NCBI GenBank assembly: GCA_046952735.1 | Contig: JBKUJR010000003.1 | Location: forward strand, 37,510 to 101,509 | Reading direction: 5' to 3' | Source of the DNA: Egerieisoma sp046952735 | GTDB lineage: Bacteria; Bacillota; Clostridia; UBA1212; UBA1255 | DNA length: 64,000 nt | Shown: positions 17,792-25,869 of the stretch, one piece after another | Layout of the letters: each line of letters opens with the position of its first letter | Numbering within the stretch: position 1 is the first letter of the stretch | Position numbers and translations under genes: made by a program | The notes under the pieces: generated by a model | What the model was told of the DNA's origin: nothing | The model's input: only the letters and a program-made list of their open reading frames with translations | The model's database searches: none

Positions 17792-18879
17792 ATGTAAAAG
17801 ATTTTTACTATGATCTTCCGGAGGAACTGATCGCGCAGACACCTCTGGCGGACAGATCTGCGTCGCGGCTGCTGGTGTTGGACAAAAAAACAGGCGAGAC
17901 GGAACACCGGCATTTTAAAGATATCGTAAAATACCTCAAGCCGGGCGACTGTTTGGTCCTGAACGATACGCGTGTTATCCCCGCGCGTTTATTTGGAGTC
18001 AAAGAGGGAACAGGAGCTCCGATTGAATTCGTGTTATTGAAGCCTCGCTCTGCGCAGGACGTGAAAACCTTTTTAGGGGAACTCCCGGAACGTGCCGATA
18101 CGTGCGGCGGTTCCGATTTTTGTTACTGGGAAGTGCTGCTGCGCCCGGGGAAGCGCGCAAAGCCCGGAGCCGTATTTTGTTTTGGAGAAGGACTTCTGAA
18201 GGCGGAAATCCTGTGCGTGGCCGAAGGCGGCAACCGGTATGTCCGTTTCAGCTTCGACGGAATATTCGAAGAAATAATCGATAAAATCGGCGTAATGCCG
18301 CTGCCTCCTTATATTAAAGAAAAGCTGGAGGATCCGGAGCGTTATCAGACGGTATATGCCCGGGAGAAAGGTTCCGCCGCCGCGCCTACCGCAGGACTGC
18401 ATTTTACAGAAACATTATTGGAGGAAATCAGAAGCAGCGGCGTATCCGTCGCATTTTTGACGCTGCATGTAGGTCTTGGAACGTTTCGTCCCGTCAAAGA
18501 AGAAAAAGTCGAAGATCATGTGATGCATTATGAGTATTATACGATTTCGCAGGAGACGTGCGATGTGATCAATCGGACGAAAGAACAGGGCGGACGCGTA
18601 TTCGCCGTAGGTACGACTTCCTGCAGGGTCCTCGAGTCGGTAGCGGCGGGAAACGGACATCTGGAACCGAAATCCGGCTGGACCGGGATTTTTATTTATC
18701 CCGGATACAAATTCAAAGCGGTCGACGCCCTGATTACGAATTTCCATTTGCCGGAATCCACATTGCTCATGCTCGTGAGCAGCCTTGCCGGCAGAGAACA
18801 TATTTTGAAAGCTTATGAAGAAGCAATCCGCGAGAAATACAGGTTCTTTTCCTTCGGCGATGCCTGCCTTATTTTGTGA
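17788..18879 (+). CDS. queA: S-adenosylmethionine:tRNA ribosyltransferase-isomerase QueA
   Basis: Converts preQ1 at tRNA position 34 to epoxyqueuosine using the ribosyl group of SAM. Signatures are YDLPEELIAQTPLADR at the N-terminus, LVLNDTRVIPARL, AAPTAGLHFTE, LHVGLGTFRPV, and FITNFH-type ITNFHLPESTLLMLVS at the C-terminus. The start is GTG 17788 within GTGA, overlapping the previous stop, with GGGAGAAGG upstream. At 363 aa it is ~20 residues longer than usual because of an insertion around residues 75-100 (near KPRSAQDVKTF). Tgt and QueH, which act before and after it, are encoded at 34.2 and 43.3 kb. Confidence 0.95.
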   Translation: MNVKDFYYDLPEELIAQTPLADRSASRLLVLDKKTGETEHRHFKDIVKYLKPGDCLVLNDTRVIPARLFGVKEGTGAPIEFVLLKPRSAQDVKTFLGELPERADTCGGSDFCYWEVLLRPGKRAKPGAVFCFGEGLLKAEILCVAEGGNRYVRFSFDGIFEEIIDKIGVMPLPPYIKEKLEDPERYQTVYAREKGSAAAPTAGLHFTETLLEEIRSSGVSVAFLTLHVGLGTFRPVKEEKVEDHVMHYEYYTISQETCDVINRTKEQGGRVFAVGTTSCRVLESVAAGNGHLEPKSGWTGIFIYPGYKFKAVDALITNFHLPESTLLMLVSSLAGREHILKAYEEAIREKYRFFSFGDACLIL

Positions 18880-18981
18880 GTATCGCACAAAACAAAAGAA
18901 ATATATGACAGCTGAAATTATGCAACATTACCGATTGGCAACACAATTATGCCGATTGGTAATATTTTTTTGAGGAGAACA

Positions 18982-19006
18982 GCCGATGCTTACGGGATAT
19001 CAGATT
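18982..19006. repeat. Left 25-bp inverted repeat of the DUF4160/DUF2442 cassette
   Basis: Begins GCCGATGCTTACGGGATAT. It matches the reverse complement of 19821-19845 at 23 of 25 positions. The two copies flank only the toxin-antitoxin-like pair. A related motif (ATTACCGATTGGCAACA at 18927-18943) lies just outside it and has a diverged direct copy on the right, inside the right repeat. Confidence 0.75.
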
Positions 19007-19031
19007 TTTAGTTTTATTTTTGGATATACTA

Positions 19032-19060
19032 TTGATGTAATCACGGTATCGTGATATACT
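19032..19060 (+). promoter_or_regulatory. Promoter with embedded operator-like palindrome for the DUF4160/DUF2442 pair
   Basis: TTGATG (19032-19037) and TATACT (19055-19060) are 17 bases apart. The spacer holds a perfect 6-4-6 palindrome, ATCACG-GTAT-CGTGAT (19040-19055). GATATACTAT also occurs twice (19023-19032 and 19053-19062). Placement between -35 and -10 suggests repression by a dimeric DNA-binding protein, most simply the HTH-containing second gene product. Confidence 0.65.
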
Positions 19061-19086
19061 ATAGTTGAAGAAGGGAGCTGAACAGA

Positions 19087-19341
19087 ATGCCTGTTTTATC
19101 ACGGTTTTACGGAATTATTATCCGAATGTACTTTTTAAACAGCGAACACAATCCGCCTCATATTCACGCCATATACAATGAAGATGTGGCCGCTATTGAT
19201 TTTATGACCGGAAAAGTTTTGGAAGGCTATCTGCCGCCGAAAGCAATGGGAATGGTTCAGGAATGGATTACGCTTCACAGAGATGAACTGAAATTGATTT
19301 GGGAAACACAGGAGTTTAAACAGCTTGCACCCCTTGAGTAA
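19087..19341 (+). CDS. DUF4160 family protein, candidate toxin of a TA-like pair
   Basis: An 84-aa cytosolic protein with the DUF4160 signature: FYGIIIRMYFLNSEHNPPHIHAIYN, then VAAIDFMTGKVLEGYLP and VQEWITLHRDEL. The conserved HNPPHIHA block suggests a metal or nucleotide site, but the biochemical activity of the family is not known to me. DUF4160 genes are regularly paired with DUF2442 genes, as here, and are widely treated as toxin-antitoxin candidates. AGGGAG lies upstream of the ATG. Confidence 0.88.
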   Translation: MPVLSRFYGIIIRMYFLNSEHNPPHIHAIYNEDVAAIDFMTGKVLEGYLPPKAMGMVQEWITLHRDELKLIWETQEFKQLAPLE

Positions 19342-19354
19342 GGAGGATGATATT

Positions 19355-19792
19355 ATGTTTCACAAAATTAAAAATATCGCAGCGCTTCCTGAATACAAAC
19401 TCAGCGTCCAGTTTGCGGAGGGCGTCACAAAACTTTACGATGTAAGGCCGCTGTTTGATAATATCCCTGCTTTTCGGTATTTCAGAGAGCATCCCGAAAC
19501 TTTTGCCGATGTTTCTGTTGATGTCGGCGGATACGGGATTGTCTGGAATGACGAGCTTGATTTGTCTTGTGATGAACTGTGGGATAACGGCAAAGAGGTT
19601 GATACGCCGTTTGACGGTTTGATGGCGTTCAGCGATGCAACCGAGCTTTGGGGGCTGAACGAAAGCACGCTTCGAAAAGCCGTTGCTTACGGAAAGCTGG
19701 TAAACGGCGTGGACGTATGCAAATTCGGCAAACAATGGGTGGTTTCAGCTGAAGCTATGAAAAGAGAGTACGGAAATGCGCGAAGACCATAA
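19355..19792 (+). CDS. DUF2442 family protein with C-terminal helix-turn-helix, candidate antitoxin
   Basis: A 145-aa protein. The N-terminal ~85 residues are a DUF2442 domain (YKLSVQFAEGVTKLYDVRPLF ... GYGIVWNDELDLSCDELWDNG). The C-terminal part (ATELWGLNESTLRKAVAYGKLVNGVDVCKFGKQWVV) looks like a small HTH of the DNA-invertase/DUF6290 or helix-turn-helix 'HTH_17-like' kind. This gives it a route to autoregulation through the palindrome at 19040-19055. The start at 19355 follows AAGGAGGATG, 13 bases after the DUF4160 stop. Confidence 0.86.
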   Translation: MFHKIKNIAALPEYKLSVQFAEGVTKLYDVRPLFDNIPAFRYFREHPETFADVSVDVGGYGIVWNDELDLSCDELWDNGKEVDTPFDGLMAFSDATELWGLNESTLRKAVAYGKLVNGVDVCKFGKQWVVSAEAMKREYGNARRP

Positions 19793-19820
19793 ATTACCGT
19801 TTGGCAACATAATATTACCA

Positions 19821-19845
19821 ATCTTATATCCCGCAAGCATCGGCG
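19821..19845. repeat. Right 25-bp inverted repeat of the DUF4160/DUF2442 cassette
   Basis: Begins AATCTTATATCCCGCAAGC. It is the reverse complement of 18982-19006 with two mismatches and lies 28 bases after the DUF2442 stop. The spacing of the two repeats (about 860 bp outer edge to outer edge) is that of a small non-autonomous mobile unit. No transposase is present and no clear target-site duplication was seen. Confidence 0.75.
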
Positions 19846-19928
19846 ATGCAATGCTGATCAAATCATGAACGGCGTGCATTTATCATTGCCGCACCGTCCG
19901 TTCGCAGGAAAATAGCCGGAGCATAAGA

Positions 19929-19957
19929 TTGCATACCGGTATTTCTTATGATATACT
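19929..19957 (+). promoter_or_regulatory. Promoter of the phosphorelay gene cluster
   Basis: TTGCAT (19929-19934) and TATACT (19952-19957) with 17-base spacing, about 105 bases before the EAL-protein start. The rest of the 275-base gap (19793-20067) holds the right repeat and nothing else I recognise. Confidence 0.55.
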
Positions 19958-20067
19958 CGAAACGATCGTGACAAAGTTTGCGGCGAACCGTTAAATCGAT
20001 AGACTTTTATTTAAAAATATACTCGCACGCGGGCTGGCAGCAGTAGAATGATGTAAAGGATAAAATT

Positions 20068-21771
20068 ATGCTGGCAAAAAAAGTAATTTTAATCGTAGAA
20101 GATAACGAAATCAACCGGACGATGCTACGCGTCCTTTTGTCTTCACAATATAAAATCTTAGAAGCAGAAAACGGCCAGGCGGCGCTTGCTATCCTCAAAG
20201 AGCATAAAGAAGAAATCGCACTGATATTACTGGACATTACAATGCCTGTCATGGACGGATATACGTTTCTTTCCATCGTGAAAGCAGATCCGTTTTATGC
20301 CGTTATTCCCGTGATCGTAACGACGCAAAGCGACAGCGAAGCAGATGAAGTTGCGGCCCTTGCGCATGGGGCGGCGGATTTTGTGGTGAAGCCATACAAG
20401 CCCCAGATCATTTTGCATCGGGTCGCCAGCATCATCCATCTGCGGGAAACGGCTGCGATGATCAATCAATTCCAATATGATCGTCTGACCGGCCTCTACA
20501 GCAGAGAATTCTTCTATCAGCGTGTAAAAGAAATTTTACAGCAAAACCCGGAGCAGACATACGATCTGATTTGTTCCGACATCGAAAATTTTAAGCTCAT
20601 CAACGACGTGTTCGGCAGCGCTATCGGGGATCAGCTTCTTTGCGGAGTTGCGGACTTATATCGGACGTTTGCAGGCGGCCATGGAATTTACGGCCGGCTG
20701 AATGCGGATCAGTTCGTATGCCTGGTGAAGAGCGGGATGGATTATAGGGACGAAATCTTTATCCGTGCCGAAGCCGCCGTCCATGCGCTTCCGAATGGAA
20801 AAAACGTAGTCATGAAATGGGGAATTTATTCTATCGAAGATCACAGTATCCCGGTAGACCAGATGTGTGACAGGGCGCTTTTAGCGGCGCGCAGTATCAA
20901 ACGGCAATATGGAAAATATTTTGCTGCCTATGACGACAAGCTGCGCGGCGAACTGCTGCGGCAGCAGGCAATCCTGGACAGTATGGAAACTGCGCTGGCG
21001 GAAGGACAGTTCCAAATTTATTTTCAGCCGAAATTCCGTCTGCGGGATGGGACTTTGGCCGGAGCCGAAGCATTAGTTCGCTGGCTGCATCCCCAATGGG
21101 GGCTGCAGTCGCCCGCTGCGTTTATCCCGGTCTTTGAGCAGAATGGCTTTATTGCCAAATTGGACAGATACGTCTGGGAGAAAACCAGTTCTATTTTACG
21201 GGAGTGGGATAAAAAGGGATATCTCCCGCTTCCGGTTTCCGTCAATGTTTCTCGCGCGGATATTTATAATATGGAGATTGCCGATGTTTTGATGAATACC
21301 GTTCGAAAATACGGGCTGCCGCCTGAGCAGCTTCATTTGGAAATTACGGAAAGCGCATATACGGAAGATCCGAATCAAATCATCGAAACGGTCCGCCGCC
21401 TGCGCAAGCTGGGATTCGTGATCGAAATGGATGATTTTGGAACGGGATATTCCTCTCTGAACATGCTCAATCAGATCCCCATCCACATTTTAAAGTTAGA
21501 TATGAAATTTATTCAAACTGAAACGGCGAAGGATGTAGAGCACGGCATTTTGAGATTCATCATGGATCTTGCCCGCTGGATGCACTTGAAAGTCGTGGCG
21601 GAAGGCGTGGAAACAAAAGAGCAGATGGACCGGCTGACGGAAATCGGCTGCGATTACGTCCAAGGGTATTATCTGGCAAAGCCTATGCCTCAGAACGATT
21701 ATGAAAAGCTGCTGCGAGACCGCTGTGCCCGGAATAAAACGTGCGGGCCGAAAAAGGGAAAAGGCATTTAG
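20068..21771 (+). CDS. Response regulator with degenerate GGDEF and intact EAL domain (c-di-GMP phosphodiesterase)
   Basis: A 567-aa cytosolic protein. In order: a receiver domain (residues ~1-120) with VEDNEINR, the phospho-acceptor in LLDITMPVMDG and the KPYKP lysine; a GGDEF-fold domain (~140-300) whose signature reads NADQF instead of GGDEF, so it should not make c-di-GMP; and an EAL domain (~310-560). The EAL domain keeps EALVRW, the metal-site Asn in VSVNVSR, LEITESAY, MDDFGTGYSSL, LKLDMKFIQ and VAEGVET. Prediction: phosphorylation controls c-di-GMP hydrolysis. It is followed by two hybrid kinases and an Hpt protein that could phosphorylate it. Confidence 0.93.
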   Translation: MLAKKVILIVEDNEINRTMLRVLLSSQYKILEAENGQAALAILKEHKEEIALILLDITMPVMDGYTFLSIVKADPFYAVIPVIVTTQSDSEADEVAALAHGAADFVVKPYKPQIILHRVASIIHLRETAAMINQFQYDRLTGLYSREFFYQRVKEILQQNPEQTYDLICSDIENFKLINDVFGSAIGDQLLCGVADLYRTFAGGHGIYGRLNADQFVCLVKSGMDYRDEIFIRAEAAVHALPNGKNVVMKWGIYSIEDHSIPVDQMCDRALLAARSIKRQYGKYFAAYDDKLRGELLRQQAILDSMETALAEGQFQIYFQPKFRLRDGTLAGAEALVRWLHPQWGLQSPAAFIPVFEQNGFIAKLDRYVWEKTSSILREWDKKGYLPLPVSVNVSRADIYNMEIADVLMNTVRKYGLPPEQLHLEITESAYTEDPNQIIETVRRLRKLGFVIEMDDFGTGYSSLNMLNQIPIHILKLDMKFIQTETAKDVEHGILRFIMDLARWMHLKVVAEGVETKEQMDRLTEIGCDYVQGYYLAKPMPQNDYEKLLRDRCARNKTCGPKKGKGI

Positions 21772-21845
21772 CGAAAAAAGCGAATGATCCTGTCCATAAA
21801 AAGGATCCCGGGAATACGGAAGCGGCGGGGACAAGAATCGGGGGA

Positions 21846-24800
21846 ATGGAGAAAATGGAAAACTTGAAAAGCGCGCGGGATATGATTCGGGCTTTTTGCC
21901 GTTCTTGGTTTGAGCAGCGCGATTGGCATACGGCAATAACGTTTCTTTCCGACGACGTGGATTTCGTCGGTACGGGGGAGCGGGAAACCGCCCATAACAA
22001 AACTGAGATGGAAACGTTTCTCCGGGGCGATATAGAAGAAATGAAACAGCCGTTTCGCTGTGAGCTCAAGGAACTTCGGAAACAATCGATCGGTGAAAAC
22101 GTCTGTTATTTTGTTATAGATATGACGCTGAAGCACGAACTGTCCGTATGGTTTTTACGCGCGTTTTTTCTCCTGGAAGCAAAACAGGACGGCAGCTGGA
22201 AGATCCGAAGCCTCCATTTTACGGAGCCAAGCGCCGGCCGGCGCGGCGAAGAGCACTATCCCCGCACACTGGCGATGGAGAACATTGCCAGACAGCGGCA
22301 GGAATTACTCGGTGATTCCGTGCCGGGCGGTATGATGGGCGGCTATATCGGCGACGGCTTTCCTTTTTATTTCATTAACAGGAAAATGCTGGATTATTTA
22401 GGCTATGAAGAGGAATCGGAATTTATAGCCGACATAGGCGGCCTGATTTCAAATTGCATGCATCCAGACGACCGGGAAATGGTTGATGAATCCGTAGAGG
22501 TTCAGCTGCAAAAGTCTGACGGATATACGGTAGAATACCGAATACGGAAAAAAGACGGAAGCTACATCTGGGTTCACGACGTGGGACGGACCGTCGCCGC
22601 AGAAAACGGGCGTCCGGCAATCGTATCCGTTTGCATCGATATTACCGCGCAGAAAAAATTGAGCGAGGAGCTGCTCCATTTGTATAACAATATTCCCGGC
22701 GCGGTATTCCGCTGCCGTTTCGATGCGGATTTTTCCGTCATCGACGCCAACGACGGGCTATTCGAGTTTTTAGGCTATTCCCGGGAAGAATTTGCTGAAA
22801 TGGGCAATAAGATGTCCGCTGTGATCCATCCGGATGACCTGGCCATAATGTCCGAACAGCTTCTGGCGCAGCTGCAATACGGAAATACGATTCAGAATGA
22901 AAACCGCCTGATTTGCAAGGATGGAACTGTCAAATGGATTTCCATCAAGGCGCAGCTGCTCCAGGAAGCGGATGGAGCGCAGTTCTTTTGCGTATTTCTG
23001 GACATAACAGATGAAAAACGTCTCCAGAAACGCAACCGGGAGCTTTATGAACAGGAGCTGGCCTATTTTGCGGAACTTTCCTCTGCGGAGGGGAGTATCC
23101 AGGGCACGCTCAATGTCACCCGAAACCGGCTGGAAAGTTATCTCTCTACTTCTGATGTGGCGGTAGCACATGTGGGAGACACGTATACGCAGACGATCTG
23201 GAATCTGGCGGATTCCGCTGCGGATCCGGCAAAGGGAGAAGAAATCCGTATTACGCTGGAAAGGGAAAAAGTCTTAGCCGATTATGCCGCCGGCAAGGTA
23301 GATTATCATTTTACTTTTCTGCGGAGAAGTAAGAGAGGAAGCCCTTTTTGGGGCAGCACCAGGTTAAGGACATATCTGAATCCGGAGACCGGGGATCTTA
23401 TAATGTTTTTTTATACATCGGACGTCACCGAGCAAAGGCTGCAGGAACAGCTGCTTTATAAAATCGCGCGAATCGATTATGAGATGCTGACGGAAATCGA
23501 TATTTACCGGGATACATATCGGACTCTTTCCTTTGAAGATACGCAGCAAAAGCTTGTCGCGCCGAAGGGTGAATTTCAAAAAGAAGCCGCAAACCTTGCG
23601 GAACGTTTTATGGAGGAACCCGTCAGACGGGAATATCTGCGCAAACTGGATTATACGTATATGAAAGAACAGCTGAAGAAAGAGCCGGTTTATACTTTTA
23701 CTGTGGAAGAACACGATGCGGAGAAAAACAAACGGGTCAAACGGCTGGAGATATTTTACATAGAAAAAGCCCTGGGCCGGGTCTGTATCGCGCGCAGCGA
23801 CGTAACGAATCTCGTCCAAAAGGAACAGAAGCAGAGAGAGGAACTTGCCGCCGCTTTGGTTGCGGCAGAACAGGCCAATGCCGCGAAAACGGATTTTCTT
23901 TCCCGTATGAGCCATGAAATCCGAACGCCCATGAATGCCATCATCGGTATGAGCACGATCGCGGCCCAGTCGATCGGAAATGATGAGCAAGTCGCAGATT
24001 GTATTTCTAAAATCGGCATTTCATCGCGTTTTCTATTGTCTCTGATCAACGATATCCTGGATATGAGCAGAATCGAAAGCGGAAAGTGCTTGCTGAAAAG
24101 CGAAAAATTCCCCATAGAAGAATTTTTATGCGGACTGAACTCCATCTGTTATAACCAGGCTGATGCGAAAGGCGTGGATTTTGAATGTATCGTGGATCCG
24201 GTCTTAGATGATTATTACATTGGCGACGCCATGAAATTACAGCAGGTATTGCTGAACATTTTGAGCAATGCGATCAAATTTACCGGGGAAGGCGGAACCG
24301 TAACGTTTTCCGTAGAGCAGCGAAAAAGGACGAAGGATGACGCAGTACTGCGATTTGTGGTGAATGATACGGGCGTAGGCATGAGCGAGGAATACCTCCC
24401 GCACATCTTTGAACCGTTTTCACAGGAATCGACGGGTACCACGGCGATTTACGGCGGAACGGGTCTGGGACTTGCAATTTCCAAGAACATCGTAGATCTG
24501 ATGGACGGGAAAATTACGGTACGTTCTATCAAGGGAATCGGTACGGAATTTACGATAGATGTGAAGCTCGGTATCACGGAAGAAGAAAAACTGCGGCACC
24601 GCCAGAAAAAAACGACCTATAATTTTTCGCATTTGAAAACGCTTGTAGTGGACGACGATGTGGCCGTTTGTGAAAGCGCGCTCGTTACCCTGCGTGAGAT
24701 CGGCATCGACGCCGAGTGGGTAGACAGCGGTTATAAAGCCATTGAACGTGTCCGCACGCTCCGCGACATGGAAAAATATTTTGATATGATCCTCATTGAC

Positions 24801-25448
24801 TGGAAAATGCCGGAGATGGACGGAATCGAAACCGCGCGGCGGATTCGCACGCTGGTAGGACCGGACGTTACGATTATTATTATGACCGCATATGATTGGG
24901 GATCAATCGAACAGGAGGCAAAGCTTGCAGGCGTGAACTTGCTGATGAGCAAGCCCATGTTTAAATCCTCGCTGATATCGGCATTCTCAAAGGCGCTGGG
25001 CGACAAAGAGGAGCAGATCCAGCAAGCGGAAGCAGAAACGGCGGAGTATGATTTTACCGGAAAACGTTTATTGCTGGCGGAAGACAATGCTTTAAATACA
25101 GAAGTAGCCGTCATGCTGCTGAAAAGCAAAGGGTTTGTGGTGGATACTGCGGAAAACGGACTGAAAGCGCTGGAACTGTTCAGCAAATCAAAGGCAGGAG
25201 ATTATGCCGCAATCCTGATGGACATCCGTATGCCGTTGATGGACGGGCTGACGGCAACGACCGGTATTCGCCATCTCAGCAACGCAGACGCCGCTGCCAT
25301 TCCCATTATAGCGATGACGGCAAACGCATTTGACAACGATATTGAAAAAAGCAAAGCAGCCGGGATGGACGCCCACCTTGCCAAGCCCATCGATCCGGAA
25401 CGGCTGTATCAAACGCTTTATGATTTGATTTTTCAAAAGGAGGATTGA
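21846..25448 (+). CDS. Cytosolic hybrid sensor histidine kinase: SnoaL-like, PAS, PAS, HisKA, HATPase, two receivers
   Basis: About 1200 aa with no signal peptide or membrane span, so it senses an internal cue. Domains: an N-terminal SnoaL/DUF4440-like fold (residues ~1-130, SWFEQRDWHTAITFLSDDVDF), two PAS_3-type domains (~165-275 and ~280-395, each ending in DIT), a less clear PAS-like stretch, HisKA with the His in FLSRMSHEIRTPMNAI (~690), HATPase with NILSNAIKFT, NDTGVGMS and GGTGLGLAI, then two receivers (LIDWKMPEMDG and LMDIRMPLMDG). The frame extends upstream to 21741 inside the preceding gene. I chose ATG 21846, after GGGGG, although 21855 is also possible. The next gene, Hpt, is 3 bases away. 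Confidence 0.9.
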   Translation: MEKMENLKSARDMIRAFCRSWFEQRDWHTAITFLSDDVDFVGTGERETAHNKTEMETFLRGDIEEMKQPFRCELKELRKQSIGENVCYFVIDMTLKHELSVWFLRAFFLLEAKQDGSWKIRSLHFTEPSAGRRGEEHYPRTLAMENIARQRQELLGDSVPGGMMGGYIGDGFPFYFINRKMLDYLGYEEESEFIADIGGLISNCMHPDDREMVDESVEVQLQKSDGYTVEYRIRKKDGSYIWVHDVGRTVAAENGRPAIVSVCIDITAQKKLSEELLHLYNNIPGAVFRCRFDADFSVIDANDGLFEFLGYSREEFAEMGNKMSAVIHPDDLAIMSEQLLAQLQYGNTIQNENRLICKDGTVKWISIKAQLLQEADGAQFFCVFLDITDEKRLQKRNRELYEQELAYFAELSSAEGSIQGTLNVTRNRLESYLSTSDVAVAHVGDTYTQTIWNLADSAADPAKGEEIRITLEREKVLADYAAGKVDYHFTFLRRSKRGSPFWGSTRLRTYLNPETGDLIMFFYTSDVTEQRLQEQLLYKIARIDYEMLTEIDIYRDTYRTLSFEDTQQKLVAPKGEFQKEAANLAERFMEEPVRREYLRKLDYTYMKEQLKKEPVYTFTVEEHDAEKNKRVKRLEIFYIEKALGRVCIARSDVTNLVQKEQKQREELAAALVAAEQANAAKTDFLSRMSHEIRTPMNAIIGMSTIAAQSIGNDEQVADCISKIGISSRFLLSLINDILDMSRIESGKCLLKSEKFPIEEFLCGLNSICYNQADAKGVDFECIVDPVLDDYYIGDAMKLQQVLLNILSNAIKFTGEGGTVTFSVEQRKRTKDDAVLRFVVNDTGVGMSEEYLPHIFEPFSQESTGTTAIYGGTGLGLAISKNIVDLMDGKITVRSIKGIGTEFTIDVKLGITEEEKLRHRQKKTTYNFSHLKTLVVDDDVAVCESALVTLREIGIDAEWVDSGYKAIERVRTLRDMEKYFDMILIDWKMPEMDGIETARRIRTLVGPDVTIIIMTAYDWGSIEQEAKLAGVNLLMSKPMFKSSLISAFSKALGDKEEQIQQAEAETAEYDFTGKRLLLAEDNALNTEVAVMLLKSKGFVVDTAENGLKALELFSKSKAGDYAAILMDIRMPLMDGLTATTGIRHLSNADAAAIPIIAMTANAFDNDIEKSKAAGMDAHLAKPIDPERLYQTLYDLIFQKED

Positions 25449-25451
25449 CCG

Positions 25452-25826
25452 ATGTCGGAGTTCCAGGCAAAATTTGAGGCCTATGGCGGAGATTATGCGG
25501 CAACGATGCCGCGGTTTCTGGGAAGCGAAGAAATGTATTCCCGGATTTTCGCAATGCTGTTTCGGGATGAGAATATGACAAAGCTAAAAGACTCCCTTCA
25601 GGCCGGAGATCTGCACGCGGCCTTCGAAGCGGCGCATACTTTAAAGGGTGTGGCGGGAAATCTTGGATTAACTCCTTTTTATAATGCGGTTTGTAAAATC
25701 GTGGAACCGCTCCGTTCCGGGGAAAAGCGGCAAGATTATCAGCAGCTTTATCAGGAGATACTGACGGAATTTCAAAAAGTCGAGCAATTACGGCAGGAAT
25801 TGTCTCCGGATGATGAGAACGCCTGA
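25452..25826 (+). CDS. Free-standing histidine phosphotransfer (Hpt) protein
   Basis: A 124-aa helical protein whose phospho-acceptor histidine lies in FEAAHTLKGVAGNLGL, a textbook Hpt motif. Such proteins carry phosphate from the receiver of a hybrid kinase to a final response regulator. It sits between two hybrid kinases and downstream of a receiver-EAL protein, which makes it the likely hub of a local phosphorelay. AAAAGGAGG overlaps the preceding stop. Its end overlaps a possible upstream start of the next kinase. Confidence 0.92.
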   Translation: MSEFQAKFEAYGGDYAATMPRFLGSEEMYSRIFAMLFRDENMTKLKDSLQAGDLHAAFEAAHTLKGVAGNLGLTPFYNAVCKIVEPLRSGEKRQDYQQLYQEILTEFQKVEQLRQELSPDDENA

Positions 25827-25869
25827 ACGGACAGAAAACGGATTTCAGTTAAAAGACAGGAGACTCGAT

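Noticed and set aside
21741..21845. Longer N-terminus of the hybrid kinase starting inside the EAL gene
   Set aside because: The 35 extra residues are charged low-complexity sequence overlapping the previous gene, with no ribosome binding site for that start.
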